IMG/VR virus record: IMGVR_UViG_3300009104_000682 | Coordinates: 1 to 32,967 of that record | Reading direction: 5' to 3' (one strand) | Length of the DNA: 32,967 bases | Source: a virus | Part shown: piece after piece, positions 14,847 to 23,973 of the stretch | Layout: every line of letters begins with the position of its first letter | Numbering within the stretch: position 1 is the first letter of the stretch | Program-made: the position numbers and the translations under genes | Notes under the pieces: model-generated | What the model saw: only the letters and a program-made list of their open reading frames with translations | Databases searched by the model: none | Told to the model about the DNA's origin: nothing

Positions 14847-17093
14847 TTACGCAACCATTCCAATGAATTTATTCAATAATGGGCGATTTAGAGTCTTACT
14901 GGTTGAGTTTTTCTTGAACGCACTCTTGAGGGCAGACTTACTCGCTCCAACCTCAACCTCGATACCCTTGTTCTCCAAGTCGATATCCATACTAGGTAGA
15001 ATGTAGTACTCATCATAACCAGCACTCTTACAAACCGCGACATTGTTTTTCTTTAGTTCTTTACGAATCTTTTGAAGATCGCAATCGTAACCAAACTTTT
15101 CTTGGAGAGTTCTCTTGGCCACCTTTCCATTCCTACCAGAACCAGCGATAAAGAATCCTACCACATTCATATCAGGAACCCTTTGTTTGAGTAGTGATAA
15201 AAAGAACGCAGTTCTCTTTTGAGAATAATCATCATAGTTGTAATAATTTCTAAAAGATTTATGTCTTAGTTTCTTACCAGTTACAGGGTCAGTCACGATC
15301 ATATCGTTTCTACGTTCTAGACGATTATGTCTATACTCACGATCATCATACTCGTCAGTTGGTATATCAATATACCAATCTATTGCTTGACTTTCACCGT
15401 CAGTCAGGAAAATAGTGTTGACTTTTTGAACACCAGTTTCAGACTTGAACTTTGGTAGAACATCCATAGCAACAAGAATCGCAGTATCTAACGGAGTCCC
15501 ATACAAGTCATAACCTCTTGGACATGATAAGAACGGTCTATCGTCATGACAATAATAACTTTGTCTGTGAGTGACAGTTCCTACCAGAGTGTGAAACTTG
15601 ACCATCGCTTCGTTAAACTCATTCGTACTCATGTTACTAGAAAAGAAGTTTAACAAATGTAAACCTTCTATAGCCAAATCATTTACTCTTGGTTTCTGAT
15701 AGTACTCTTTACTACCATTCTCATAACCAGCTCTTCGATAGTGATCAGAAAACGCATAGACCTCAAAAGGTATTTTTACTCTTTGACAGAACCACAACAG
15801 ATTGTATAACTGTTTGACGGTTCCCTCTAGATTACTATACATTGAACCAGACCAATCCAAGAATATCACCATTCCATGATTAGTGGCTCCAGGCAGAGTA
15901 GTAACTTTTGCAAACAAGTCATCATTGTACTTGTAAGTGTGAACCTTACTCAAGTCCAACTTACCAGTTTTAGAAGTAGACGCACGAGCATATTGTTCTG
16001 CAGCCTTCTTCATCTCAAACTCTTTGACCATGTAAGAAATAGTTTTTTTACTCTCAAGTTTTAACTTGGTTATGTCATTTCCGTAAAACACTTTAGACTT
16101 TTCATAATCACTTGGATATGTTGTTGACCAATATTGATCCAGTTCTTTCATAATCTCATCATAACGAACAATGATGTTTTTAAGATTTGCTTTGGGAACT
16201 TGATAGTATCCTAACTCTGGAGATTCCTCATCCAACATTTGTTTAGCAGACTCACTCGATGCGTCATCAGTGGTTGCAGTCATCGGTGTATCTGCACCAG
16301 CACCCTTAGAGTTTACTGTCTCTTGTTCTTCAGTTTCCTCACCATCTTCATCTTCATCAGATTCTTCAGTAGAGGATGCTTCAGTTTCTTCACCATCTTC
16401 GGACTCATCTTCAGCACCTTCAGTCACTTCGGTTTCCTCATCAGAACTTTCACTCTCATCGGAGGATTCCATATCCTGATCGATTTCTTCCCACTCATCA
16501 GAATAGTCTATCATTGACTCTTCTTGTGATTCTGGTTGTTCTTGTTCTTGTGACTCTGGATTTTCTTGCATCCACTTGTATAACTCTTCAGCGGTGTTCA
16601 GAACATCATCTTCAGTCTTACAAGCTGCAACACGATTCACCCAGACTTGTTCCTCTGGAGTGAATTGTATATCGGGAGTTTTTTTGAAGTATAGGTTGAT
16701 TCGGTCAATCAAATTTAGTTTGTTGACATCCTTACCTTGAGTCTTGAAAAAGTTTTGTGCAATCAACTGGGCGTAACCAAGTCGAAAGATTTTTCTTGAG
16801 CCCGCATATCGTGATTGAACCATCTTTTCGATACGAGCATCTTCAATGACATTGACAAAAGACTTCTCAATCTTTCGCTCTCTCATCTTATCTAGCATAT
16901 CCAAAGAAGTCCACAATGCGTGACCAACCTCATGCAACGTCATCAAGTCTTGAATCGTTTTGGGCATTTCCTTCCATTGTGGAAGAATCAACTCTCTACG
17001 TTTAACATCGAACGCAGCTGTTGGAACTTTTTTGTGAACGACAGAAATATCTTCTTCTGCAAGTAACTTCGCAAGTGTAGAATTGTCTCTCAT
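14847..17093 (-). CDS. VWA-domain protein with HExxH motif (CobT-like partner of the MoxR ATPase)
   Basis: The 748-residue protein has three parts. Residues 1-180 contain HEVGH (54-58), a zinc-metalloprotease-type motif, followed by 'NVIEDARIEKM', a plausible downstream Glu ligand. Residues about 190-275 are almost pure Asp/Glu/Ser/Thr. A von Willebrand A domain begins near 405 with the MIDAS motif in 'FLDWSGSMYS' and later 'FLTDGES'. CobT of cobaltochelatase shares the acidic linker and C-terminal VWA. The adjacent MoxR/CobS-like ATPase supports a two-component complex in which the ATPase works on the VWA protein. The HExxH domain suggests a peptidase or peptidase-derived scaffold. The ATG has AAGG about 10 nt upstream. 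Confidence 0.82.
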   Translation of the reverse strand: MRDNSTLAKLLAEEDISVVHKKVPTAAFDVKRRELILPQWKEMPKTIQDLMTLHEVGHALWTSLDMLDKMRERKIEKSFVNVIEDARIEKMVQSRYAGSRKIFRLGYAQLIAQNFFKTQGKDVNKLNLIDRINLYFKKTPDIQFTPEEQVWVNRVAACKTEDDVLNTAEELYKWMQENPESQEQEQPESQEESMIDYSDEWEEIDQDMESSDESESSDEETEVTEGAEDESEDGEETEASSTEESDEDEDGEETEEQETVNSKGAGADTPMTATTDDASSESAKQMLDEESPELGYYQVPKANLKNIIVRYDEIMKELDQYWSTTYPSDYEKSKVFYGNDITKLKLESKKTISYMVKEFEMKKAAEQYARASTSKTGKLDLSKVHTYKYNDDLFAKVTTLPGATNHGMVIFLDWSGSMYSNLEGTVKQLYNLLWFCQRVKIPFEVYAFSDHYRRAGYENGSKEYYQKPRVNDLAIEGLHLLNFFSSNMSTNEFNEAMVKFHTLVGTVTHRQSYYCHDDRPFLSCPRGYDLYGTPLDTAILVAMDVLPKFKSETGVQKVNTIFLTDGESQAIDWYIDIPTDEYDDREYRHNRLERRNDMIVTDPVTGKKLRHKSFRNYYNYDDYSQKRTAFFLSLLKQRVPDMNVVGFFIAGSGRNGKVAKRTLQEKFGYDCDLQKIRKELKKNNVAVCKSAGYDEYYILPSMDIDLENKGIEVEVGASKSALKSAFKKNSTSKTLNRPLLNKFIGMVA

Positions 17094-17124
17094 CCGTAAT
17101 AACCTTTTTTCTCAATACTTATAT

Positions 17125-17154
17125 AGTATCGGTCATTTCGGGGGGTATTGTCAA
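17125..17154 (-). promoter_or_regulatory. sigma70-type promoter of the VWA gene, TTGACA-18-GATACT
   Basis: TTGACA (17154-17149) and GATACT (17130-17125) are 18 bp apart, with CCCCCC in the spacer start as in the 12.9 and 14.8 kb copies. The predicted start is near 17118, 25 nt before the ATG. The flanking hairpin here is weak (3 bp). Confidence 0.72.
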
Positions 17155-17166
17155 GCCCTATGTAAG

Positions 17167-17688
17167 TTATTGATTTTCAACAAGTTTTGACCTCTTCACC
17201 ATCTTGGATCTACGTTTTAGAGCCCGATTTAACTTAATTTTGGACACTTTTTGGGTGAAATTCGTTCCTTCCATATGATCATACTCATGCAGAAAGATTC
17301 GACACTCCAGACCAAACATCGCTTGGTTTTGTATCTCACCAGACTTGTCCTCATATTGTACCTCAATACCATCTGGACGTTTTACCTTCAACCATAAGCC
17401 AGGATAGGTAAGGCAACCCTCGTCCATAAGAATTTCTGTATCGGACTTGGTTACTATCTCTGGATTAAAACAGGTAATTGTTTCTCGTTTCTTTACATCA
17501 GAGTACATCACAAATACTCGCTCCATGATACCAATCTGGTTTGCAGATAAACCAATACCGTTATAATTTTTCATAGAGTCCAATAATTTTTCTTCTACAT
17601 CATCCCTATCTAAATCAGGACTGCACCCCGACAATCGAACTTTCATAATAGGGTTTTCAGCTTCAATTAGTTTGCATATTTTACTCAT
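17167..17688 (-). CDS. def: peptide deformylase
   Basis: This enzyme removes the N-terminal formyl group from new proteins. All three family motifs are present in 173 residues: GIGLSANQ (44-51), EGCLT (90-94, the Cys being a metal ligand; usually EGCLS) and HEYDH (134-138, two His ligands and the catalytic Glu). The C-terminal tail is basic. Marine myophages often carry deformylases, which may speed maturation of phage or host proteins during infection. The ATG overlaps the stop of the small upstream gene (ATGA). Confidence 0.95.
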   Translation of the reverse strand: MSKICKLIEAENPIMKVRLSGCSPDLDRDDVEEKLLDSMKNYNGIGLSANQIGIMERVFVMYSDVKKRETITCFNPEIVTKSDTEILMDEGCLTYPGLWLKVKRPDGIEVQYEDKSGEIQNQAMFGLECRIFLHEYDHMEGTNFTQKVSKIKLNRALKRRSKMVKRSKLVENQ

Positions 17689-17876
17689 TCACTTTCTTCC
17701 ATATATTTGTTGTAATCACGTTGAACATATTTTCCTCTTTCTTCCATTGGTAGTTTATTAAATTCTTCTCCACGCAAATCATATATAAAACCTTTTTCCT
17801 CACGAATTTTGGTTCGCATAAAAAACGTAGAAAGAAATAATCTTATCTTAAGAATAAACCTTGTTATACTGGTCAT
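17685..17876 (-). CDS. small basic/hydrophobic hypothetical protein
   Basis: A frame of 63 codons runs from the ATG at 17876; a GTG at 17888 and an ATG at 17819 are alternatives. The start overlaps the end of the SGNH gene and the stop overlaps deformylase (ATGA), supporting real translation. The N-terminal 20 residues ('MTSITRFILKIRLFLSTFFM') are hydrophobic with Arg/Lys and could be a short membrane anchor or amphipathic helix. The remainder is charged and Tyr-rich. No family is recognised. Confidence 0.55.
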   Translation of the reverse strand: MTSITRFILKIRLFLSTFFMRTKIREEKGFIYDLRGEEFNKLPMEERGKYVQRDYNKYMEESE

Positions 17877-18669
17877 ACAAAATCTCACTTATTATTTCTT
17901 GTGCTTCCTCATTAGGATGCACATCCTCTGGACTTATTCTTAGTGCGGTTCTATCAGGGTCAATCAAGTCCAGATGATTATCAATATTTGTTCCTGATAT
18001 TTGTGGCATGATTGGCCAACCTAAAAATGTTTTCTTGTTTATTTTGTCAAAGTAACAGCTGTCCAAAATATAATGACACAATTCTTTCTGACCACGATTA
18101 CCTGTCTTACTCATGATCGGAATACAACCTTGCACCTGTAAGTGTGGTATGTCCAGACTTTCACATATAGTTTGAAAAGAATACATCATTCGGATTGAAT
18201 CATATGTTCCACCCTTCATGCCACCCAAACCATGTTCTCTAATCACCTTACTAACTTTATAAACGTAATCTTTTTTTGCTGGATTTTTTTCTGCGTCATC
18301 ATAAAACTGGTCATGCCATTCACCTTCCAAATAATCTCTTTCGGGATGAAAACACGACCACAACATTTTTTCGTCTATACCTTTTGGAAGATTACCTTCA
18401 CCCATATAAAATGATACACGTTGAAACTCTGACCACATTGAAATAGCCAAACCAACATTTTTTTGACTAACCACTTGGTCAATTAGTGTACTGTATATTG
18501 CTTTATTACCAAACGCAACTTTGCCTACATTGATACATTCCATATCAAGTTTTTCTGCAAGCAACTCTGGCCAAAGTGGAAACGGTTTTAAGTTTTGTGT
18601 CGTTGCATAATCATCCGTATAGCTGCAACCAGAAACTATCAGTTTCTTTTTTCTAGAAAACAGGGACAT
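17848..18669 (-). CDS. SGNH/GDSL-like hydrolase
   Basis: Starting at the ATG at 18669 (GAGAGG 7 nt upstream) the product has 273 residues. Block I is 'IVSGCSYTDD' with the presumed nucleophile Ser16, 'GKVAFGNKAIYS' supplies Gly and Asn of blocks II/III, and 'EDVHPNEEAQ' near the C-terminus supplies the Asp-x-x-His-like pair. SGNH enzymes hydrolyse or transfer acyl esters on carbohydrates or lipids. The gene overlaps the carbamoyltransferase by 17 nt, so the two may act on the same molecule, for example a sugar or modified base. The substrate is unknown. Confidence 0.72.
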   Translation of the reverse strand: MSLFSRKKKLIVSGCSYTDDYATTQNLKPFPLWPELLAEKLDMECINVGKVAFGNKAIYSTLIDQVVSQKNVGLAISMWSEFQRVSFYMGEGNLPKGIDEKMLWSCFHPERDYLEGEWHDQFYDDAEKNPAKKDYVYKVSKVIREHGLGGMKGGTYDSIRMMYSFQTICESLDIPHLQVQGCIPIMSKTGNRGQKELCHYILDSCYFDKINKKTFLGWPIMPQISGTNIDNHLDLIDPDRTALRISPEDVHPNEEAQEIISEILYDQYNKVYS

Positions 18670-19978
18670 TATATTTCCTCTCAAATTCTTTCGCATCTTC
18701 CCAAGTGTTAACGATTGGTTGTCCTTTTATATTTAGGGAAGTGTTCAATAACATCGGACATCCAGTTTGCTCATACCATTCTTCTAGGATTGGTCTGAGA
18801 ATTGATACGTTGTCTTTCTCTACCAGTTGCACTCTCGCAGTTCCATCAACGTGAGTCACCGACTTGTGATCGTGTTTTGCATTTGCGACAAACTGCATAT
18901 ATCGATTCATCGGGCCATCAAAGTAATCGTCTGCGTATTCTTCTAGGATTGCTGGTGCGAATGGTCTGAACATCTCACGTTGTTTTATTTTGTTTACTGT
19001 GTCTTTGATGTCGTATCTTGGATCACCCAACAGAGAACGATTACCAAGTGCTCTTGGCCCAAACTCTGCTCGTCCGTTTGCAACTCCACACAGTTGATTC
19101 TTTAGTAACTCTTTCACTACGTCTTTCGGATTTACATCTCTGGATATATTATATCCCAGATAGGGGTGCTTCCATTTTACCTTTTTCTTATACACCAGTG
19201 CAGCTGCACCTAACGAACTTCCAGAATCGCCAGGCGATGGCATAATCCAAATGTTCTTGTCCTTCACCTTACTGTTTGCAACACAGTTCAACGCACACCC
19301 ACCCATGATAATCAAATTTTTCTTGGGACACATATCAACCAGTTCCAGAAACTTCTTTTCATAAAGTGCCTGCACCGATGCAGCCAAATCTACTTTCTTT
19401 ACCATAGGTAAGATGTTTCCAACTCCCATGTGATTGTTCTGGTGCAACAAGTGTTCCAAGTCGTGAAGTGGTTCTCCAAATGCAGCCATACCCATTGTAA
19501 TGTATTCATGCTCGTTTGGTTTTAGTCCTAGTCGTTGCGTAATCGCAGAATACAAAAGTCCAAGTGAGTAAGGATACTTCCATGACTTTATCTTTTTCAT
19601 GTTGTCCCATATCGTTATCGTATCCCATTCACCGATTGCATCTATCACCAGAATATTGCAATCATCAAATGGTGCAGTATAGTAACCAGCAGCTGCATGA
19701 GACTGATGGTGTCCAAAGGAAACATCATACTTGGTGCGTACCTTTTCCCAACCCTGACCAGCATACAATCGTCTTAGGTTTTTCCAGAATGGTTTCTCAT
19801 AATATGCAACCGTATCATTTTCATCTTGCACATTCTCTAATATTTGGTCAACGTGAATAAACGGATCGTTCTTGACTCTACTGTATCTCTCACTGTGAGA
19901 TGCATGAGTAATTTCATCACCGTCCAAAACACAGTAACCAGCATCATGATACCCTTCCGATATTCCAACAACTCTCAC
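18653..19978 (-). CDS. NodU/TobZ-type O-carbamoyltransferase
   Basis: The 441-residue protein has the N-terminal YrdC-independent Kae1-like fold hallmarks 'GISEGYHDAGYCVLDG' and the metal-binding HHQSH (90-94), then 'GGCALNC' near 226. The C-terminal carbamoyl-phosphate domain has 'EFGPRALGNRSLLGDPR' and 'NTSLNIKGQPIV'. Family members transfer a carbamoyl group from carbamoyl phosphate, via carbamoyl-AMP, to a hydroxyl. Phage relatives that carbamoylate 5-hydroxymethylcytosine in DNA have been reported (from memory). Here it directly follows a DNA methyltransferase and precedes an SGNH hydrolase. A GTG start overlaps the methyltransferase stop (GTGA) with GGAG upstream. No hydroxymethylase is visible in the window, so the acceptor is open. 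Confidence 0.85.
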   Translation of the reverse strand: MRVVGISEGYHDAGYCVLDGDEITHASHSERYSRVKNDPFIHVDQILENVQDENDTVAYYEKPFWKNLRRLYAGQGWEKVRTKYDVSFGHHQSHAAAGYYTAPFDDCNILVIDAIGEWDTITIWDNMKKIKSWKYPYSLGLLYSAITQRLGLKPNEHEYITMGMAAFGEPLHDLEHLLHQNNHMGVGNILPMVKKVDLAASVQALYEKKFLELVDMCPKKNLIIMGGCALNCVANSKVKDKNIWIMPSPGDSGSSLGAAALVYKKKVKWKHPYLGYNISRDVNPKDVVKELLKNQLCGVANGRAEFGPRALGNRSLLGDPRYDIKDTVNKIKQREMFRPFAPAILEEYADDYFDGPMNRYMQFVANAKHDHKSVTHVDGTARVQLVEKDNVSILRPILEEWYEQTGCPMLLNTSLNIKGQPIVNTWEDAKEFERKYNVPVF

Positions 19979-21219
19979 GCAAAAAACTCCGATAGTGGTG
20001 CAGTTGTTTTTATTCTTTGCTCTGATATTTCAAAGTATTCTTTTTCTCTTTCGATACCGATAAAATCAAACCCCTCATCTTTTGCAGCCATACCTGTCGA
20101 ACCCGAACCCATAAACGGATCGAGAACTGTTCCACCCTTCGGTGTTACAAGTCTGCATAGATACTTCATCAACTCAACTGGTTTGACTGTTGGGTGACTA
20201 TTTTTAGATATACTTTTGTTTCTCTGGTATGGATTTTCAATCGACTTCTTTCTACCATCATGGCTGTATTGTTTATCATCAAACTCAACCAACCCCTGAT
20301 TTCTTTCTGACTTTGATGTTTTCGGACAATAGAAATATCTTGATGCAGAACCCTCATCACCATATGCAGGCATCAAACCACTATCTACATTGTTATGTTT
20401 GTTCCAACCAGAACTTTGACCAAATTCAGTTCCTGCTTTTCTTTCTCTTGAAACATTACTACTTTTTGTATTTGGAAATATATCTTGCACAACATCACTA
20501 CCATCATGCATTACGTTTGATGGAAATCTGCCTTCTCTTTTTGGTGTTATCATGTTTTTTCTTTCAAATGTTCCTATTTTATTACTCCGACCTGCTATCT
20601 GTTCTTCAAGTATTTCTTTCCCAACTCTACACTCATCAATATTGATGCCACCCACTCCATGTTCCAATACGTTATCTACAACCGTTCCTTCGAGCGGTTT
20701 TCTTGCCATCACAATCGGTTCGTGTGCGGGCTTGAGTGCAGTTCCCCAACCTTCCCACTCTGTATTACCTTTTGTGTAAATATGATTTCCTGTTGTATTA
20801 TTCGAGTTCCAACCATTATCATCATCAAATGGTTTTACATTTCGAGTTCTTTCTCCCACTGTAACTCTTTCATTACCTTGTTTCTTATCAACACCCATTC
20901 CAATATTCAAACTCTTTGGAAACCCACTTCCATATATCCACATAATCTGGTCACGAATTTCAAACCCAGCATCCTCTACTGCGACAGCCATGCGATGATA
21001 ATTTCTTGACGCAGAGAACGCAAGTAGATAACCGCCTGGCTTCAATAACTGAAATGCAAGTTTCCAAGTCTTTTTGTCAAATGCGATTCCACTCGCATCC
21101 CAACTCTTACCCATGAATCCAAGTTCGTAAGGGGGATCAGTAACAACTGATTCTACTTGCACACCTTCATCAATTAGTTTTTGCATTTGTTCAATGCAGT
21201 CTCCATTAAGTAACAACAT
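19975..21219 (-). CDS. DNA methyltransferase, DPPY-type (beta-class order)
   Basis: Starting at the ATG at 21219 (AAGGAG 13 nt upstream) the product has 414 residues. The catalytic motif TDPPY is at 27-31, the target-recognition region lies in the middle, then 'HPTVKPVELM' and SAM-binding motif I 'DPFMGSGSTG' near 367. DPPY before motif I is the beta-class order of adenine-N6 and cytosine-N4 methyltransferases. It overlaps gp46 by 14 nt and the carbamoyltransferase by 4 nt. No cognate nuclease is adjacent, so it is a solitary phage methyltransferase, probably for restriction avoidance. Its motif order differs from that of the 3897-5156 enzyme, so the two are not recent duplicates. Confidence 0.88.
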   Translation of the reverse strand: MLLLNGDCIEQMQKLIDEGVQVESVVTDPPYELGFMGKSWDASGIAFDKKTWKLAFQLLKPGGYLLAFSASRNYHRMAVAVEDAGFEIRDQIMWIYGSGFPKSLNIGMGVDKKQGNERVTVGERTRNVKPFDDDNGWNSNNTTGNHIYTKGNTEWEGWGTALKPAHEPIVMARKPLEGTVVDNVLEHGVGGINIDECRVGKEILEEQIAGRSNKIGTFERKNMITPKREGRFPSNVMHDGSDVVQDIFPNTKSSNVSRERKAGTEFGQSSGWNKHNNVDSGLMPAYGDEGSASRYFYCPKTSKSERNQGLVEFDDKQYSHDGRKKSIENPYQRNKSISKNSHPTVKPVELMKYLCRLVTPKGGTVLDPFMGSGSTGMAAKDEGFDFIGIEREKEYFEISEQRIKTTAPLSEFFA

Positions 21220-22915
21220 GACTAAAGTTTTTCTCCTTTGCAAACTTGATAGTGTCTTTGAACTTATCTACCAGAACATCTTGTTTGTGACTAATCACAA
21301 ATACGTTCTCACCAGATAACGTGTTCAGTATTTTTAGAAACTCATCTGTTCCAGTTCCGTCCAGAGAGCTGTCAAAGATTTCATCAAGTATCAACAGGTT
21401 TGTGTTGGTGCTGTTCTTCATCTTTGCAATCGCTCTCCAAGTGAAAAGTAACGCAAGGTCAATACGCATCTTCTCACCTTCACTGAATGACGCATAGGTA
21501 AAGTCATCACGAAACCTTGACTTGATGGTTTCCTCAAAGTTTTCATTCAGTGTGAAGTTTACATAGAACTCCATCGATGTGAGATACTTGTTTATCAACT
21601 TGTTCATAATCGGTAGATACTGTTTGATAATCTTGGTCTTGATACCAGTGTCCTGTAACATTATCTTTGCAGCCTCTACATAGTTACGTTCTTCTTTTGC
21701 AGACTGTCGTTCACCGTCAATCTTCTCATGTTCATTTTTTAGGTTTTTCAGTTTGTCGGTATCAGACTTACTGACACCACCACCATTGAAAGATTTTATT
21801 TCGTCTTTTAGTTTATGATTAAATTTTTCCAACTCAATGATAGACGTATTCAAAGACATGATTGATAATTGATTATCACGAAACTTATCTGCAATTGCTT
21901 TAATTTCTTTGAGTCGTTCTTTGGTTGACAATAACTCTGACTTCATCTTATCCATACCAGATTGGTACTTCTCAACTTCCTGTTTTTGTTTGACCATCAT
22001 TTCTTCTTTGAACACTTCATCGATGTGTTGCTGACACGTTGGACAATCCTCGTTATCGTTAAAGAATCCAAGCATAGATGAATGTGATTTGTGTTTCTCT
22101 GCAAGTGTCGCACGAAGGTCTTTGAGTTTTCTTTCTTTCTGTTCTGTGTCGTTTTGATCTTTTATTTTGTCCCGATAAATCTTATTCTGATCTTCCATCT
22201 CTGTACGTTGTTCTGTTCTTACGTTTATTGCTTTGGTATTATTTTCTATTGAGTCCTTCTTGGTCTTAATTAATTTGTCTTTATTCTTTTTTAAATCGTC
22301 AATGTAGTTCTCTTGCAGACTAATCTTTTCAACATTTAACTCATAACGATTATCAATAGCTCTTAGTTCCTCTTGCAAGTCTTTGAGTTTTTGTTTGAGT
22401 AACATATTCATCAAAGAGAAAATCTGTATGTCCAGTATTTCCTCCACGACCTCTCTACGATGTCGAGCCTTCAACTGCATGAATGGAATGAATGTTGAAC
22501 TACCAAGTATCACTACCTGTGTGAAAGAGCGATAATTTAGTTTGAGTATTTGTTGCTCAAGTATCTTTTGATAATCCCTAACACTGGCTTCCTGATTCAT
22601 TGGTTTGTCGTTATCGTAAATCTGAAATACGTTTGGTTTGATACCTCGAATCACTTTGTAATTACGAGAACCAATCGTAAACTCAACCTCCACAACTAAA
22701 CCACTCGTATTGATTGAGTTTACCAGTTGTGCTTTGTTGATGGTACGAAACGGTTTACCAAACAAACCAAAACACAACGCATCAAGAATGGTTGACTTAC
22801 CTGAGCCATTCTCTCCGATGATGAGTGTTGTTGAATTTTTTGTTAGGTCAATTTCAGTAAAAGTATTTCCAGTGGAAAGAAAATTCTTCCACCGAACCAT
22901 TTTAAAATTTATCAA
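21206..22915 (-). CDS. 46: Rad50-like recombination ATPase gp46
   Basis: This is the SMC-type subunit of the gp46/47 complex that processes DNA ends for recombination and degrades host DNA. Walker A is GENGSGKST (34-42); long coiled coils flank a zinc-hook CPTC near 292. The ABC signature 'SFSEGEKMR' lies near 478 and Walker B 'LLILDEIFD' near 510. The length of 569 equals that of T4 gp46 (560) within a few residues. The start is a TTG at 22915 that overlaps the gp47 stop (TTGA) with AGGA upstream; an ATG at 22900 would remove conserved residues. Confidence 0.97.
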   Translation of the reverse strand: MINFKMVRWKNFLSTGNTFTEIDLTKNSTTLIIGENGSGKSTILDALCFGLFGKPFRTINKAQLVNSINTSGLVVEVEFTIGSRNYKVIRGIKPNVFQIYDNDKPMNQEASVRDYQKILEQQILKLNYRSFTQVVILGSSTFIPFMQLKARHRREVVEEILDIQIFSLMNMLLKQKLKDLQEELRAIDNRYELNVEKISLQENYIDDLKKNKDKLIKTKKDSIENNTKAINVRTEQRTEMEDQNKIYRDKIKDQNDTEQKERKLKDLRATLAEKHKSHSSMLGFFNDNEDCPTCQQHIDEVFKEEMMVKQKQEVEKYQSGMDKMKSELLSTKERLKEIKAIADKFRDNQLSIMSLNTSIIELEKFNHKLKDEIKSFNGGGVSKSDTDKLKNLKNEHEKIDGERQSAKEERNYVEAAKIMLQDTGIKTKIIKQYLPIMNKLINKYLTSMEFYVNFTLNENFEETIKSRFRDDFTYASFSEGEKMRIDLALLFTWRAIAKMKNSTNTNLLILDEIFDSSLDGTGTDEFLKILNTLSGENVFVISHKQDVLVDKFKDTIKFAKEKNFSHVVT

Positions 22916-23973
22916 AGTTCTAAGTCCTGTGCTTCAGTATATAACGACCTCATCATAGTTTTGAGTCGGGTCTTGTCAAGATTAACACTAAGGTCATCAA
23001 TGTATTTTCCTAACAATGTCATTGTATCTTCTGTATTCTCAACGATATCATCAGACACAGTATTTGCATCAAGGTCTGAAAAGTCCTCAATGATTTTCAC
23101 CTCATGACAATCAGCCTGAAGTAATCGGTCAGTAAACTTGTCGAACCCATACAGGTCTTTCTTGTTTACAACAATTAGTTTAACATACTGGTTTCGGTAT
23201 TGCTTAACATCATGTTCCTCATAGTTCTCATTACTATCATCATAGTAAATCTTACTGAACATCTTGTAAGGATTGATTATGCGATGCAGTTCCCTTGTCT
23301 CTGTATCGAAAACGTGAAACCCTTTCGGATCATTATAATCACTCCAAGTAATCTCATACGGGCAACCCAGATAAAAGATTTGACCGTCATCAGACTTGTG
23401 ATGAAAGTGGCCACTCATTACAGTATCGAACCTTTGAAACTCTTTCTTCGATAATCCACCTTGAGATTCATAACCAGCATACATCTGAAAACCATCAATC
23501 TCTAAATGACCTAACATCGTATCAGCTCGTGTGTCATCCATCATACCTAACGCATAGATCTCATTCTGTGGATTGATCCAAGGCATTAACAATATCGGAA
23601 AACCATCGAAGTCTACCTCTTGTGCCTCTGCGTAGATATGCACATTGTCGAACTTATCTGAAAGTAATTCGGTCAATGAGTTTACATCATTCGTATTCTT
23701 AAAATAGATGTCATGGTTTCCCACGATCATATGCAACTGCACTTCAAGATGATTGAATGGCTGAATAAATCGTTCACGAAAATCTTTTGCAATACGATAG
23801 GAAATATACTTGCGTCTATCAAGTACATCGCCTAAATGTATGCAATGCTTTATATTATTCTGTTGTAGAAACGGAAAAAATAATCCTTCATAAAATTGGT
23901 AGAAATATTCATTAAAATTTAAGTTATCATTACGAGCACCGAAATGGGTATCGGTTATCAAAGCAATTTTCAA
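22912..23973 (-). CDS. 47: Mre11-like nuclease gp47
   Basis: This calcineurin-type metallophosphoesterase is the nuclease partner of gp46. Metal-binding motifs are 'DTHFG' (8-12), 'HLGDVLD' (46-52), GNHD (85-88) and 'SGHFHHK' near 190. The 353-residue length is close to T4 gp47 (339). The start is a TTG overlapping the gp55 stop (TTGA), with GGAG 8 nt upstream. The gene order gp55-gp47-gp46 is that of marine T4-like phages. Confidence 0.97.
   Translation of the reverse strand: MKIALITDTHFGARNDNLNFNEYFYQFYEGLFFPFLQQNNIKHCIHLGDVLDRRKYISYRIAKDFRERFIQPFNHLEVQLHMIVGNHDIYFKNTNDVNSLTELLSDKFDNVHIYAEAQEVDFDGFPILLMPWINPQNEIYALGMMDDTRADTMLGHLEIDGFQMYAGYESQGGLSKKEFQRFDTVMSGHFHHKSDDGQIFYLGCPYEITWSDYNDPKGFHVFDTETRELHRIINPYKMFSKIYYDDSNENYEEHDVKQYRNQYVKLIVVNKKDLYGFDKFTDRLLQADCHEVKIIEDFSDLDANTVSDDIVENTEDTMTLLGKYIDDLSVNLDKTRLKTMMRSLYTEAQDLEL

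Noticed and set aside
16239-16663. Plus-strand ORFs opposite the VWA gene's acidic region
   Set aside because: They are shadows of the Asp/Glu/Ser repeats in the minus-strand gene; low-complexity products with no ribosome-binding sites.
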